A stretch of DNA of 64,000 nt from Channallabes apus (taxonomy: Eukaryota; Chordata; Actinopteri; Siluriformes; Clariidae), in NCBI GenBank assembly GCA_030522415.1, contig CM060108.1, forward strand, positions 53,546,452-53,610,451, written 5' to 3'. This document shows, piece after piece, positions 34,543 through 46,427 of the stretch (the first letter of the stretch is position 1; every line of letters starts with the position of its first letter). The notes beneath the pieces are model-generated. The model was not told the DNA's origin, ran no database searches, and saw only the letters and a program-made list of their open reading frames with translations. The translations under genes were made by a program, and so were the position numbers.

Positions 34543-35127
34543 TGTTGTAAAGGAATTGTGGGTCAGTCCAGTAGGGGGCGCCAATAGACCTTTTTTAGGT
34601 GTTTTCCTGACATTCTATCGTGTTCTAACACAGAAGTTGTTTGTTTGGTGTAGCGACGGTTAGAAGGAAACCAGCTCTTTAAATGTTTGTTCTTGCAGTT
34701 AATCTTGTTTGGTGGATTTGTGCGTGCAAATATTGTGAGTAGTATTACATTTATTTCTACATGTTGGGAGGATAGGACTTTACTTTGAATCTAATCACCT
34801 ACTGTTTGTTGTTAACAATGATGCATGATAGCTAATGCTAGAATTGGTGTTTGCATTATATCTGTTGTTCAGTATCTAGAAATTTATAGTTTGGTTTATG
34901 AAAGTACTTAGTAACTATTTTCGTTCCTGTTACTGTTCAAGTGACTTATATGGTATCATATTTTATTTCCTTATGTAGAACCACATATCTGTCCACCTGT
35001 TGATTAACATGAGAAATGCTGGAATAAAGAGAGAGATTTAAGGAGAATCAAGACTTGTGCATTCTAACCGATGCCCCACAGTGATCATAACTATAAACCT
35101 AGCACGCAAACATAATACTTCAGTACA
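34543..35127 (+). repeat. 5' LTR of the BEL element (585 bp)
   Basis: TG..CA ends. It matches 40903-41489 with a 2-base deletion at ACATG(TG)TTGGG and three visible substitutions (for example CGACGGTTAG against CGACGGGTAG). Confidence 0.95.
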
Positions 35128-35658
35128 AATTGGTCCTTCGAGCCAGATTAGTTGATTACTGTGGATGAAGATGGCTCATGCCCCATTAGATGGAGATTTC
35201 AGACCAGACCATGGTCGTCATTAGAATATGAGCTACAGATCCAGGAAGGGGGTGATGTGCTTGATCAGATAGAGACCCATAAAGATGTAGATACAAGGCA
35301 ACATGATCGCAAAGGGGAGGGAAAAGGAAGAAACAGGCCAATGGCTGTGCTCATGGGCTCTACACAAACTACACCTGCGGCACCCTGTACTATGGCAGCC
35401 CCTCCCTAGTCGTCTGAGAAGCCCAGACTGTACTGCTCTTATTGCTGTAATAACTTGCACAATCTCAACGACTGCTCTAACTTCTCCCATCTCAATAAAC
35501 TGCAACAGAAACAGTGGGTGATAAACAATGGTCGCTGTTGGAGATGTGGCCGCACCCACCAAGCCGCACAATGTCGTATGAGAGAGGGCTGCAGTAGATG
35601 TAAAGGCAAGCACCTGAATGCGCTCCATGATGTTAACACCAAGAAAGCCAGTTCATAA
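35128..35658 (+). pseudogene. BEL gag remnant with zinc knuckles
   Basis: Only the nucleocapsid-like tail of Gag remains. Three cysteine/histidine clusters are visible (CSYCCNNLHNLNDC, CWRCGRTHQAAQC, CSRCKGKHLNALHD). The frame is broken by TAG at 35407 and TAA at 35656, both in the frame that continues into the protease. The capsid-encoding part expected upstream is deleted. Confidence 0.85.
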
Positions 35659-35727
35659 ACACTTTGTGGACTGGTAAATTCCTCTACTGACATCCTTTAC
35701 CTGGACAGAAAGGCTGGATGCAGCCAA

Positions 35728-36636
35728 GTGCTCCTCAAGGTCAGTAAGGTTCTCCTGCGGAATGGCAATCATACCCTGGAAACTTATGCTATCCTCGATG
35801 ATGGATCAGAGCGAACTATTCTCCTACAGGAGGCAGCACTGAGGTTAAATCTCCAGGGTCCCAAAGAAAGCCTGACACTGAGAACGGTGCGGCAAGACTT
35901 ACGAGTGATACAAGGTTCTTCTGTGTCCTTCACGATCTCACCAGCCAGACACCCTGAGAGAGTTTATAAGATCGGAGGAGCCTTCACTGCAGCGCAGCTG
36001 GGTCTAGCAGAACACACATACCCAGTGGAGCGACTGCAGCGCAAGTACAGGTATTTGAGGAAATTGCCCTTGCCAGAAATCAAATGTGCCCAACCTCTTC
36101 TTCTCATTGGATCAGACTTTCCTCACTTAATAACTCCAACCCAGCCAGTAATATTAGGACCACGGGAGGGTCCTGTAGCGGTTAAGACAAGACTTGGCTG
36201 GACACTTCATGGCCCGGCTAAATGCTTACCACAGCGAGATGGAACCCAGTCATGCCTGTTCATCGCAACGCTCTCCCCATCAGCCGAATTGCATCAACAT
36301 GTAGAAAGGCTTTGGCAGCTTGATGTCCTTCCATATAAAAACGAGAAACTAGTTACCAGGTCCCGACAGGATCAGAGCGCAATGGAACTTTTGCAAACAA
36401 AGACAGTTCGGGTCAATATAAATGGGGTTCACAGGTATGCCACACCCTTACTAAGAGTGCAATCTATGCCCGCCTTGTTGGCCGCACCAACTGCAGTCCT
36501 TGCTAACTTAAGGAGTACAGAGAAGCGCCTTCTCCGTGATCCAATTCGTGCCACAGCATACAACTCTGAAATCCAGAAACTTGAACAGGCAGGGTATGCC
36601 ATAAAGGGGGAGTCAAGAGGTATGGGAATCATCTAA
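35728..36636 (+). pseudogene. BEL protease and N-terminal part of reverse transcriptase
   Basis: The retropepsin-type active site appears as AILDDGSERTILL at about residues 21-33 of this open frame. The rest is the linker typical of BEL pol (LLIGSDFPHLI, GPVAVKTRLGWTLHGP), then the start of RT (LEQAGYAIKG). A frameshift near 36630 separates it from the next RT block. Confidence 0.85.
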
Positions 36637-36661
36637 CGAGTCCTGGTTTATCTCGCATCAT

Positions 36662-37135
36662 ATGGTGACCCACAATGGGAAAAACAGGATTGTGTTCAAT
36701 TGTTCCTTCACCTATACAGGGAACAATCTGAATGAACTGCTCCTGCCTGGTCCCAATTTGAGCTCCTCCCTGCTTGGTGTTCTTCTGCGATTCAGAGAAC
36801 ATTCCACAGGCATGTTTCATCAGGTGAGGCTACTCCCGGAGGACAGGCCACTTTTACGTTTCCTGTGGCGTGATCTGCAGAGAGACACACCACCTAGCGT
36901 GTACGAATGGCAAGTCTTGCCCTTTGGGACAACGTGCTCCCCATGCTGTGCAACATACGCACTTCAAAGACATGTCACTGACCACAATCCAGAAGAAGAG
37001 AACATACGGGATGCTGTCGAAAGACACTTTTATGTGGATAACTGGCTCCAGCGCTTCTATTCCACAGATGCAGCCAAAGCATTGGTCAGCAAGCTGAGAG
37101 GACTGCTGGCTAGTGGAGGATCCCAGATGTCATAA
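36662..37135 (+). pseudogene. BEL reverse transcriptase core
   Basis: Contains KNRIVFNCSF, LLPGPNL, RFLWRD, the PFGTTCSPCCA block and the catalytic FYVDNWLQ box at 37029. YVDN in place of YVDD may be a feature of this BEL subgroup or a mutation; I cannot tell. A frame break at about 37130 removes the GGF-type junction to the connection domain. Confidence 0.85.
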
Positions 37136-37194
37136 GACACCTTCCCCCTGACATGCTGTCACAAGATAGTGATCAGTGGTTCAACTAATGTCAA

Positions 37195-37850
37195 ATGGAC
37201 CCACAGGAACCTGCTCTAGGACTACGCTGGAGATGTAAATCAGACACACTGACATACAAGGCCCATCTGCAAGAAGCAAGCCCTCCAACCATGAGAAACA
37301 TCTATAGAGTGCTAGCCAGCCAATATGACCCCCTTGGATTCCTCACCCCCTTCATAAACTGGGCCAAAATTCTCGTTCAGCTGTTGTGGAATAATAAGAG
37401 AGAATGGGATGATCCACTACTCCCTAGTGATATTCTTGAAGCTTGGAAGGCATGGGAAAGTGAACTTCAGCATTTGGAGAAAATCAGTTTGCCCCGATGT
37501 TATGTCAGCCTTACCCTAGATCACCCTAGCTGCAACAAAGAGGTCCACATATTCTGTGACGCATCAGAACGGGCCTACGGGTATGTCGGATATCTCCGTA
37601 CTGAGAATCCAGATGGTCAAGTCGAGGTGCCATTCATCACAGCTCGATCACGAGTAGCGCCCAAGAAGCAGCTTTCAATGCCCCGGCTGGAGCTGTGTGC
37701 CGCCCTCACTGGTGCCCAACTCGCTCAGCTACTGCAGAAGGAACTTATTATAAGCATCGCCCGTGTTACCCTGTGGACAGACTCAACTACGACCCTACAC
37801 TGGATCCAGTCAGATTCCTGCCGCTTTAAGGTATTTGTGGGGACAAGAGT
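37195..37850 (+). pseudogene. BEL connection and RNase H domain, interrupted
   Basis: Reads YDPLGFLTPF, then the RNase H-like DASERAYGYVGYL, SMPRLELCAALTGAQL and TLWTDSTTTLHWI blocks. It ends at VFVGTRV, where the RTE LINE begins. The frame resumes at 39147 with VAEIQELTNN, so the split is by insertion alone. Confidence 0.88.
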
Positions 37851-39146
37851 AGAAGCGGTGACTGTTGTGGAGCAGGAAGTAGCAAATATTAGTAAAAGTG
37901 AGGTGAGAAGGGCGTTGAAGAGGATGAAGAGTGGAAAGGCTGTTGGTCCTGATGACATACGTGTGGAGGTATGGAAGTGCTTAGGAGAGGTGGCAGTAGA
38001 GTTTCTGACTAGTTTGTTTAACGAGATCTTGGAGAGTGAGAGGATTCCAGAGGAATGGAGGAGAAGTGTATTGGTGCCGATTTTTAAGAACAAGGGCACG
38101 ACAGGGTTCTGAGAGAGGGGCTGTGGTGTTGTATGAGGAAGTCTGGAGTGGCAGAGAAGTATGTTAGAGTGGTGCAGGACATGTATGAGAGTTGTAAGAC
38201 AGGGGTGAGATGTGCTGTAGGTGTGACAGAAGAGTTCAAGGTGGAGGTGGGTCTGCATCAAGGATCGGCTCTAAGCCCCTTTTTGTTTGCTCTAGTGATG
38301 GACAGGATGACAGATGAAGTTAGACAGGAGTCTCCATGGTCTATGATGTTTGCAGATGACATTGTACTTTGTAGCGAGAGCAGGGAATAGGTGGAAGAAA
38401 ATTTGGAGAGGTGGAGGTACGCTCTGGAAAGCAGAGGAATGAAGGTTAGCCGCAGCAAGACGGAATACATGTGTGTGAATGAGAGGCACTCAAGAGGAAC
38501 AGTGAGGCTACAGGGAGCAGAGGTAAAGAAGGTGCAGGATTTTAAGTACTTAGGGTCAACGGTCGAGAGCAACGGAGAGTGTTCAAAGGAGGTGAAGAGA
38601 CGAGTACAGGCAGGTTGGAACGGGTGGAGAAAAGTGTCAGATGTGTTGTGCGATAAAAGAGTATCAGCAAGAATGAAAGGAAAGGTGTACAGGACAGTGG
38701 TGAGACCAGCGATGCTCTACGGCTTAGAGACAGTGGCACTGAAGAAAAGACAGGAGGCAGAGTTGGAGGTAGCAGAGCTGAAGATGTTGAGGTTCTCTTT
38801 GGGAGTGACAAGGATGGATAGGATCAAGAATCAGTTCATCAGAGGGACAACCCATGTGAGATGTTTTGGAGATAAAGTCAGAGAGGCCAGATTGAGGTGG
38901 TTTGGACATGTTCAGAGGAGAGATTGTGAATGTATTGGTAGAAGGATGCTGAGGTTGGAACTGCCAGGCAGGAGGTCTAGAGGAAGACCAAAGAGGAGAT
39001 TTATGGATGCAGTGAGAGAGGACATGAAGTTAGTTGGTGTGAGAGAAGAGGATGCAGAGGATAGGGTTAGATGGAGGCAGATGATTCGCTGTGGCGACCC
39101 CTGAAAGGGAACAGCCGAAAGACAAAGAAGAAGAAGAAGAAGAAGA
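37851..39146 (+). mobile_element. RTE-type LINE inserted in BEL RNase H (internally deleted)
   Basis: It begins with reverse-transcriptase sequence (MKSGKAVGPDDIRVEVWKC) and jumps at about 38105 to a later RT part (LHQGSALSPFLFALVMD, FADDIVLCS). It runs to the end of ORF2 and a (GAAGAA)n tail. A short direct repeat (AGAGT) at the two ends fits target-site duplication but overlaps the tail. Stop codons at 38110 and 38388 break the frame. Confidence 0.88.
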
Positions 39147-40867
39147 GTTGCCGAAATACAGGAGCTAACTAATAACAAAGACTGGTGTTACGTTGACTCT
39201 TTGAACAACCCAGCTGACGACATCACAAGGGGAAAGACCCTGCTGGAGCTGGCAGGTAAAAATCGATGGAGCAAAGGACCGTCATTTCTACGACTATCTT
39301 CTGAGCACTGGCCGAATACCCCATCAATTCCCAGGAAAGTGGAAGCAGAGGAACTACGTAAACCCCTTTCCTGCCTCAACACAGTCACCGGGCCGCCATC
39401 ACCTGACCCCAAAGAGTTCCATTGTTTCACAGACCTAATAAAAGCCACTGCCGGGTACCTACATGATGCAACTTCATCCGATGCACAAGGCCCTCCAGCT
39501 GAAACTTGCCAGAAAGCCGAAATAGAGATCCTCAGAGCTGCTCAGAGAGAGAGTTTCCCCGAAGAGACCTGTTGTCTTACTGCTGGTAAACCAGTACCAC
39601 CATTAAGCCGCCTGGCACTGCTGGCCCCTGAACTGGACAAAGAGGTATACATCATTCGTGTTGGAGGTAGACTACGTAGGTGTAAGCAGCTAGATTCAGA
39701 AATAGTTCACCCAATTGTTCTGGATCCGAAGCACCCCGTGACCAGAATGCTCATTCGGCATGTAGACAGTAACCTAAACCACCCAGGTTCTGAGAGACTT
39801 TTTGGGGAGCTACGTCGCAAGTTCTGGATACTTCGGGGGCGGGAAGCTGTTCGGAAAGAGCAACGTGTCTGTTTGGAATGTCAGAGATGGAGAGCTCACC
39901 CAGTCCTCCCTCGGATGTCAGACCTACCTCCCGCCCGTCTCCGTTTGCAGTGTCCTGCGTTCTTCTCGACAGGAGTGGACTGTTTTGGGCCCTTCTTAGT
40001 TAAGATAGGTCGCCGCAATGAAAAGAGATGGGGCATCCTATTTAAATGCTTAACGACAAGAGCCGTACATATCGATATCTTGTCCAGTCTAGATACCGAC
40101 TCCTTTCTAATGGCCCTGCGGCGGTTCATTTCTCGCAGGGGCAAACCTACTGAGTTACTATCAGACCAAGGAACAAATTTCAAAGGAGGTGACCCCATGA
40201 CTCCTTTAAAGCTATGCAGCCCGCATTGCGAACTCACCTTGCAGAGCATCAGATTAAGTTTATCTTTAATCCTCCCAATGAACCGCATTTTGGAGGTACC
40301 TGGGAAAGGGAAATTCATTCTATAAAGACAGCTTTAAATGCCACTCTCAATGCCCAGACTGTGACTGAGGAGATGCTCAACACCATTCTTATTGAAATCG
40401 AGGGAATCCTAAATTCCAAGCCCTTAGGCTATGTCTCCTCTGACCTGGCTGACCCAGATCCAATTACCCCAAACCTTCTTTTGATGGGGCGGCTGGACCC
40501 TTCCCTGCCACAAACCCTTTACCATGACTCCAATCTCCTCAGTCGGAGGCGCTGGAGAGCTTGCCAAGTCCTTGCAGACAGATTCTGGACACAGTTCATA
40601 AAGACCTACCTGCCTGCTATGCAAATCCGTGAGAAATGGCGAACTGACACAGATCCATTACAACTGAATACAGTAGTACTCATAGTGGATCCTCAGTTGC
40701 CCAGAGCACTATGGCCAATCGGGCAGATAAGCAAGGTGTTCCCTGGAGCTGATGGTCGAATACGTCCAGCAGAAGTTAAGGTGAATGACCGGACCTACGT
40801 CAGACCTGTCAGCCGTCTAATCCGCCTCCCTGCTATTTCAGATGACGAAAAGAAAGGTTCATCCTAG
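39147..40867 (+). pseudogene. BEL RNase H end and integrase, frameshifted
   Basis: The HHCC zinc-binding part (HVDSNLNHPG.., CLECQRW) is followed by the DDE core: GVDCFGPF, LLSDQGTNF, then NEPHFGGTWERE in a different frame. The single frameshift lies at about 40205 (CCTTTAAAGCTATG). The C-terminal part from 40214 to 40867 is open (LLMGRLDPSLPQ, REKWRTDTDPLQ). Confidence 0.9.
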
Positions 40868-40902
40868 TAACTGCAAATTTGAGGACCAAATTTGGGGGCG
40901 GC

Positions 40903-41489
40903 TGTTGTAAAGGAATTGTGGGTCAGTCCAGTAGGGGGCGCCAATAGACCTTTTTTAGGTGTTTTCCTGACATTCTATCGTGTTCTAACACAGAAGTTGT
41001 TTGTTTGGTGTAGCGACGGGTAGAAGGAAACCAGCTCTTTAAATGTTTGTTCATGCAGTTAATCTTGTTTGGTGGATTTGTGCGTGCAAATATTGTGAGT
41101 AGTATTACATTTATTTCTACATGTGTTGGGAGGATAGGACTTTACTTTGAATCTAATCACCTACTGTTTGTTGTTAGCAATGATGCATGATAGCTAATGC
41201 TAGAATTGGTGTTTGCATTATATCTGTTGTTCAGTATCTAGAAATTTATAGTTTGGTTTATGAAAGTACTTAGTAACTATTTTCGTTCCTGTTACTGTTC
41301 AAGTGACTTATATGGTATCATATTTTATTTCCTTATGTAGAACCACATATCTGTCCACCTGTTGATTAACATGAGAAATGCTGGAATAAAGAGAGAGATT
41401 TAAGGAGAATCAAGACTTGTGCATTCTAACCGATGCCCCACAGTGATCATAACTATAAACCTAGCACGCAAACATAATACTTCAGTACA
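40903..41489 (+). repeat. 3' LTR of the BEL element (587 bp)
   Basis: Same ends as the 5' LTR. It is followed directly by the duplicated target GTGTG. The upstream purine-rich TTTGGGGGCGG is the likely polypurine tract. Confidence 0.95.
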
Positions 41490-41494
41490 GTGTG

Positions 41495-42090
41495 GTTGCC
41501 AGAAAATTGCAAAGTAATGGGAGCAGTGTGATGAGTGATCCGGGCAAGTTTGCTGCCATCAAGCACCTGAACAATGAATGGTTTATTTAAACATGTGGAG
41601 TGAATCTTGAATTGGGAAGCCATTGAGGAAAATATCAAGCTTGATTCTCCCTTGGAGTCCACGAAGGCATGACATAAGATTGATTGATTCTCTATGGTCT
41701 ATGAAGCTGATGACACTCCTCTTCTAGACCATCTGTGGGTGTTGATAAGAGTCACTAATTTAGTGAGTGCCTGCAGGTCAGATGGGAGCTCTCTGGCTGC
41801 AAGCTCGTCCTTGATTGAGTCAGAGAAACTGTTTAGGAATGTGCTGAAAAGTGGTTGGTTTGCCCAGCCACAAGAGGGAGCCAGAGTCTAAAAGTCGATG
41901 GCACAACCCGAGATGGAGTGTGGGTTGGTGTGTTTTCTGCACCTAATGCCAGGGTCTCTCTGATGGCTTGGAGAGTGTTGGTAATCTGCCGGATCTCATG
42001 CCCCCTTCAGGTTAGATTATCAGGGATTGGAGCAGGCAACAGGTATGAAGGAAACAAAGGCAAGTCCAGTCAGTCGAGTCCTATGTGGTG
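41495..42090 (-). mobile_element. Gypsy gag/protease remnant (minus strand)
   Basis: The minus strand at 41453-41662 reads VDSKGESSLIFSSMA.., where a Gypsy protease normally reads DSGAEGNFI. It then has VLDGSKLARITHHTAPITL, a typical Gypsy stretch. The active-site DSG is altered to DSK. Upstream sequence to 42090 resembles the end of gag. The BEL element abuts its left edge. Confidence 0.65.
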
Positions 42091-42129
42091 TTCTGGTTAA
42101 GTACCTGTGGGAACATAATACCCCTTCTT

Positions 42130-42365
42130 AGTGTTCAGGTGAGGTGGCACGTGGTGTGGTAGATCGAACAGTTGCCTTACACCTCCAGCATCTACTGTAG
42201 GTTTAATTCCTGGCCAGGTTCGATTCCTGTCTCTGTGTGCATTGGGTTTGCATATTCTCCCCGTGCTTGGTGGGTTTCCTCCGGGTACTCCAGTTTCCTC
42301 CCACAGTCCAAAGATATGCATGTTAGGCTAATTGGTGTTCCTAAATTGGCCGTAGAGTGACTCAT
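42130..42365 (+). mobile_element. DANA/mermaid-like SINE, truncated
   Basis: Shares with 21182-21521 the head (CCTGGCCAGGTTCGATTCC) and body (TTTGCATATTCTCCCCGTG, CCACAGTCCAAAGATATGC). It stops after CTAAATTGGCCGTAG without the ATGAATGA tail. Confidence 0.85.
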
Positions 42366-42480
42366 CAGAAAAAAAAAGCCTTGCGGTTTGCTAGAGACCA
42401 CAAAGATTGGACTTTGGAGCAAAGGAAAAGTGATCTGATGTAGCCTATACCAGAGTGATGGGCATGATGGAAGAACATAC
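42366..42480 (+). mobile_element. Tc1-like transposase fragment
   Basis: The plus strand contains FARDHKDWTLEQRK with frame changes, the block just before the first catalytic aspartate of Tc1 transposases. It directly follows the truncated SINE. Confidence 0.5.
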
Positions 42481-42948
42481 AAACTTCAGGGTCACAGACC
42501 CTAGGCAGGAATTGAATCCTTGACCATGATGTCTTGGGGTGAGATTTGTCACATTCATCCTAGGTGTCATCACATTTGATCTGGAACATTTTTATTTATT
42601 TATTTATTTTTTAACCAGATTCCCTTCCTGTTGCAAACCTCACATTTTCTAACAGGGCTTGGTTCTGGCAATTCTGTATGCAGTGGTTGGGTTGTATAGG
42701 ATACAAAGGGTCTTGCCCAAGGAATAGCCAGTGGTGCCCTTGCAAGGGTGGGACTCAAATCCTTGACTCTTCTATCAGCAACCCAGAACCAACTGCCTCA
42801 GTCATTGATGGTCTTGCACTTGGAATGAATTAATCTATAATGTTGACCACTTTTGCAAACAGCAAGGTCAAAATGCCCCAATATTTTATTTTCTGTGCTG
42901 TTCATCACCCACAATGCTAAATTGTCTCTCCCTATTTTAGTTCATAAG
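42481..42948. other. Unassigned sequence, possible SINE trace
   Basis: A minus-strand B-box-like GGATTTGAGTCCC is near 42748-42760. Otherwise nothing was recognised. Confidence 0.3.
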
Positions 42949-43568
42949 TCAAGTCAAGTAGGCTTTTAGGATTCTACAGCTGGGAGGCCAGCTAGCCGCA
43001 CCAGCAACAGCCGCGCGGAGATCCGCGTTCTCCCGCCTAAGCTCTGCAACCTCGAGGTGCAAGGCCGCGACGTCTTGGACGCTCTTGCACAGAGTAGTGA
43101 TCTCTCTGGCTAGCTTGTTGATAAGCATGGCATGCTGGTCCACCACATCGTAGAGACGTGCATGATCCGCTGTGTTCACTGCGGATGCCTCAGTCATTCT
43201 GTCACAGAACTAACCTGGATTGACCAGAAGACGTAGCTTTAGCGGTTAGCCCTTTGTAGCAAGGATGGTAAACCCAAATGCGGAAGCAGGCGAGTAGGCA
43301 GGATAATCATGTGAATTAGTCTAAGGACTCTCACAGAAGGTGAGCAAGGGAAAAACACAAATTTAACCCGTGTCCTATAAACACACACTCAAATCAGAAA
43401 GCAAAACCCAAGAAAGTAAGTACTCACGAAATGGTGGACGAACAGTCTGAACCAAGCCTTAATGACTGAGCGATGTGACGTGGTTTGTTTATTCCTCTTA
43501 TACTTCCTGGTTCGCGACCGCATTACTTCCGGGTCCTAGTGCCGGTTGCGGATTGAGTGTGCATGACA
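42949..43568 (-). mobile_element. Gypsy LTR plus start of gag (minus strand)
   Basis: 43568-43200 has TG..CA ends on the minus strand and resembles 56083-56340, as in CGGGTCCTAGTGC and the CGCGACCG stretch. Directly inside it a frame opens at 43197: MTEASAVNTADHARLYDVVD.., with a leucine/alanine-rich coiled coil, as in the N-terminus of fish Gypsy Gag. Only two bases separate LTR and ATG, leaving no room for an ordinary tRNA primer site. Confidence 0.65.
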
Positions 43569-43812
43569 GTTATAGTCTAAACAGTTACTGACTCAGGGTT
43601 TGACATTGGCACCCGCCCACTCGCCAAATGCGGGTAAAATCCGATGGTGGCTGGTAATAACTTTAGTCTCACTAGCCACTTTGGCGGGTAGTTTATTCTT
43701 TGGTATGACAATATATTTTTGTTGTAGTTTTCTCTAAAGTCATCCGATATAATAAACGCATTGCAATTGAGGACATTTAATACCTCTCTCTACACATGTT
43801 CACACATGCATT

Positions 43813-43852
<40 letters not shown>

Positions 43853-44789
43853 TTATTTCCTGTTTGGTGGGTGTGTATCATTTCCTTAAAGGGCTATTGC
43901 TTCTCAACAGGATGAGAATGTTTGCCCCTTTCGCATAGGATATTTACTGATTATATATATAAAGAAGTAATCAATATTAAAATCTATTTAGTTTTCAAAA
44001 ACAACACATATAAGAAGAAGAAGAAAAGAAAATAACACAAAAGTAAATAAAACACCACAAATGAAAACTTTTGTTCATGGCTTTTGTTCAGATTCCTATC
44101 CCACATCAAACTTTTCTTTACCCAGATTGGACTCAGATTGCTAAAACTGGATTTCAATAGAAATGAAAATGAATGAATTTTGTAGTAAGTTGACAGTTAA
44201 GAGTTCATGGAGGGTGATTTTCTGCTTTTGGAGAGGGGGGGGGGGGTCCCAGATTTTTTAGGTGGGGTGGGAGTGCTTCAGAACAAAGCTAGAAGGAATG
44301 TAGAGAAACAGGTAGATATATGAGGAAATATAATCCCTGTGCAAGCCTCTGGCTTTGTAAGTATGGCAGCCAATGCAGATAGATGGACAACGTGACAGAT
44401 TTGGGCTGCCAGTCTGAAGACAGACAATTCTGAATTGATCACTATCAGTGTGGACATTCAGTCTCAAAGATCAGATTTGTGTAACAAATTAGATTTGCCT
44501 GCAGTCTGAACAAAGTTTAAAAGTTTGCACCACAAAGATCACAGAGATGTATTTTTGAAAACAAGCATTTTCTTATACACTATTTACATTTATGAACAAA
44601 GAATTTTAACACTAAAAAGGAGAAAATTTATGGAAACATTTTTATCCTCCCACATTCATTTTTTTACTGTGTTTTTAAATATAGTATACACATAACATTT
44701 ACTTAAGATGTTTACATTCACAGAAAAATAAACAAATAATAAAATAAATGAATAAGTAATAAATAATAATAATAATAACAACAACAACT
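43569..44789. other. Unassigned sequence with (AC)n run and a possible hAT end
   Basis: The sequence from 43590 (GGGTTTGACATTGGCACC) looks like a hAT-type terminus, but no partner end was found. (AC)n lies at 43817-43850 and a G run at 44236-44248. No gene was recognised. Confidence 0.3.
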
Positions 44790-44925
44790 TAAGCCCTGCG
44801 ATGGATTGGCACCCTGTCCAGGGTGTACCCTGCCTTGTGCCCAAAGCCTCCTGGGATAGGCTCCAGGCCCCCCGCGACCCTGATCATAGGATAAAGCGGT
44901 ATAGAAGATGAATGAATGAATGAAT
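44790..44925 (+). mobile_element. SINE 3' half with ATGAATGA tail
   Basis: GCGATGGATTGGCACCCTGT through GGGATAGGCTCCAGG and GATAAAGCGGTATAG to the tetranucleotide tail. Same 3' half as the SINE at 21182-21521, without the tRNA head. Confidence 0.85.
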
Positions 44926-44984
44926 GAACAACAACTTAAATAAAGGTTAATAAATAAATAATAAATTTTCAATATAAACATAGT

Positions 44985-45441
44985 ACTTACAGCAAAGCCC
45001 TTGGCAACATTTCAAAGATCAAGTAAATATGTTTCGATTAATGCCCAGGTCTGTTGGAAAATGTCTGATTTCAACTGCAAATCTGCAGTCATTTTCTCAA
45101 ATATATATAACTGAGTCTCTGTTTCCATTCTGTCAAAGTAGGCTGGTGAGTCTTCATCCAGTTCATTGTAATTATCTTCCTAGCTGTTGTTAATAATATA
45201 TGTAGTACAAAAAGGTGAGACTTACTGAACTGATCAGGGGGGAAACCATCAAGCAAAACAAATACTGGGTGCAGTGGTATTTCATATCCTAAAACTTTAC
45301 TAAAACCCCTTTTAATTTCCCGCCAATACACTTGTATTTTGGGACATTCCCAAAATATATGAACATAATCCCCCACCTCTCCACAATCTCTCCAGCACAA
45401 ATGAATTTGGTGACCACTAATGGAACTCTGAAGAACCTCAT
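44985..45441 (-). mobile_element. L1-type LINE ORF2 C-terminus (minus strand)
   Basis: The minus strand at 45089-45400 encodes CWRDCGEVGDYVHIFWECPK, the zinc-knuckle-like C-terminal motif of L1-type ORF2. It ends at the LTR element, which is inserted in it at CTCAT. The upstream part resumes at 48398. Confidence 0.8.
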
Positions 45442-46427
45442 TGTCACGTTCTGCTATGGTGTTGGACTGTGGGCTGGGTGTTGAGGCATAGATGCAGAGG
45501 GGATGCAGTGAAACGCAAAGAGTCTTTAATAATAATCAAACAAACAAAAAGCAAACATGAACATGAACTAAGGAGGTTGGCTAAAAACATGGAGCATACG
45601 AAACAGAACTCAAACACTTAGACATAAAACTAGGGATTACACAACTCATATACAATACAGACATGGGGACACAAACAGGACGAGACAAGACATACTAAAC
45701 AGCCTAGAGGACTAAACACATGGGACTATACATGCAAGGGATAAACAAATACAAGACAGGCTTGGCTAGGTCTACTGGCTGAGCTGCACATTAGCTGCTA
45801 AGCTAGCTCATAGCTAATCAGACTAATGGCTACACAGGCCAGTAGCCTGAGACACAAGGGAATGAACAGACAAGGTGCACAGCAGACTAGGTATGAAACA
45901 GACTAAGAACTCTAAAGGTTAGTGGCTAAAGATGTTAGTACCTAAACAGACTAAGAGCTAAGCAGACAAGGAGACTAGACAGACTCAAAGACTAGACAGA
46001 CTAAGATCTAAACATGTTAGTATCACCCTCATTAGTATTTAAACAGACTACTAGCTAAACATGCAATGGGGGTTACTTACACAAAAGGGTAAACACAAAA
46101 GGCTAATTCTCCTAGAGGCTAATCCTGCTAGGAGACACAGAGACAAAGAGACATAAACTAAATCAAAGCAAATACAAACTTAAAGTGCTCCTGAAACCAA
46201 AAGGCCAACCATACTGTTTAAACTAAAACAGAAAAGAACAAAACAAAACCCACATAACAGAAATCAATGCTCGACCCAGTTTCCCAGAACAAACAGGTAT
46301 TTATGCTTATACTAATTGCATCCTCGGTTCAGCTGGGCATCTGCGTCAGCTGACCGAGGTGCCTTCTGGGAAATTGGGTCTACAACAAAAACTACAAATT
46401 AAAACACTGCCCTCTAGTGGGCAACCC

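Larger units (their letters stand above)
34543..41489 (+). mobile_element. BEL/Pao LTR retrotransposon, recent insertion, defective
   Basis: Both LTRs begin TGTTGTAAAGG and end CAGTACA, and the element is flanked by the 5-bp duplication GTGTG (34538-34542 and 41490-41494). The LTRs differ by about three substitutions and one 2-base indel, so insertion is recent. The 5' leader has a TGG-starting primer-site candidate at 35131. A purine-rich tract precedes the 3' LTR (about 40892-40901). Most of gag is missing, pol has stops and frameshifts, and an RTE LINE sits in the RNase H region. It is non-functional by itself. Confidence 0.95.

Noticed and set aside
36662..37135. YVDN in the BEL reverse transcriptase as an inactivating mutation
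   Set aside because: It may be normal for this BEL subgroup. Without an alignment I do not count it as a lesion; the stops and frameshifts suffice.
35152..40867. Domesticated gag-pol host gene
   Set aside because: The LTRs are young and identical in structure, the TSD is perfect and the frames are broken; it is an ordinary defective insertion.
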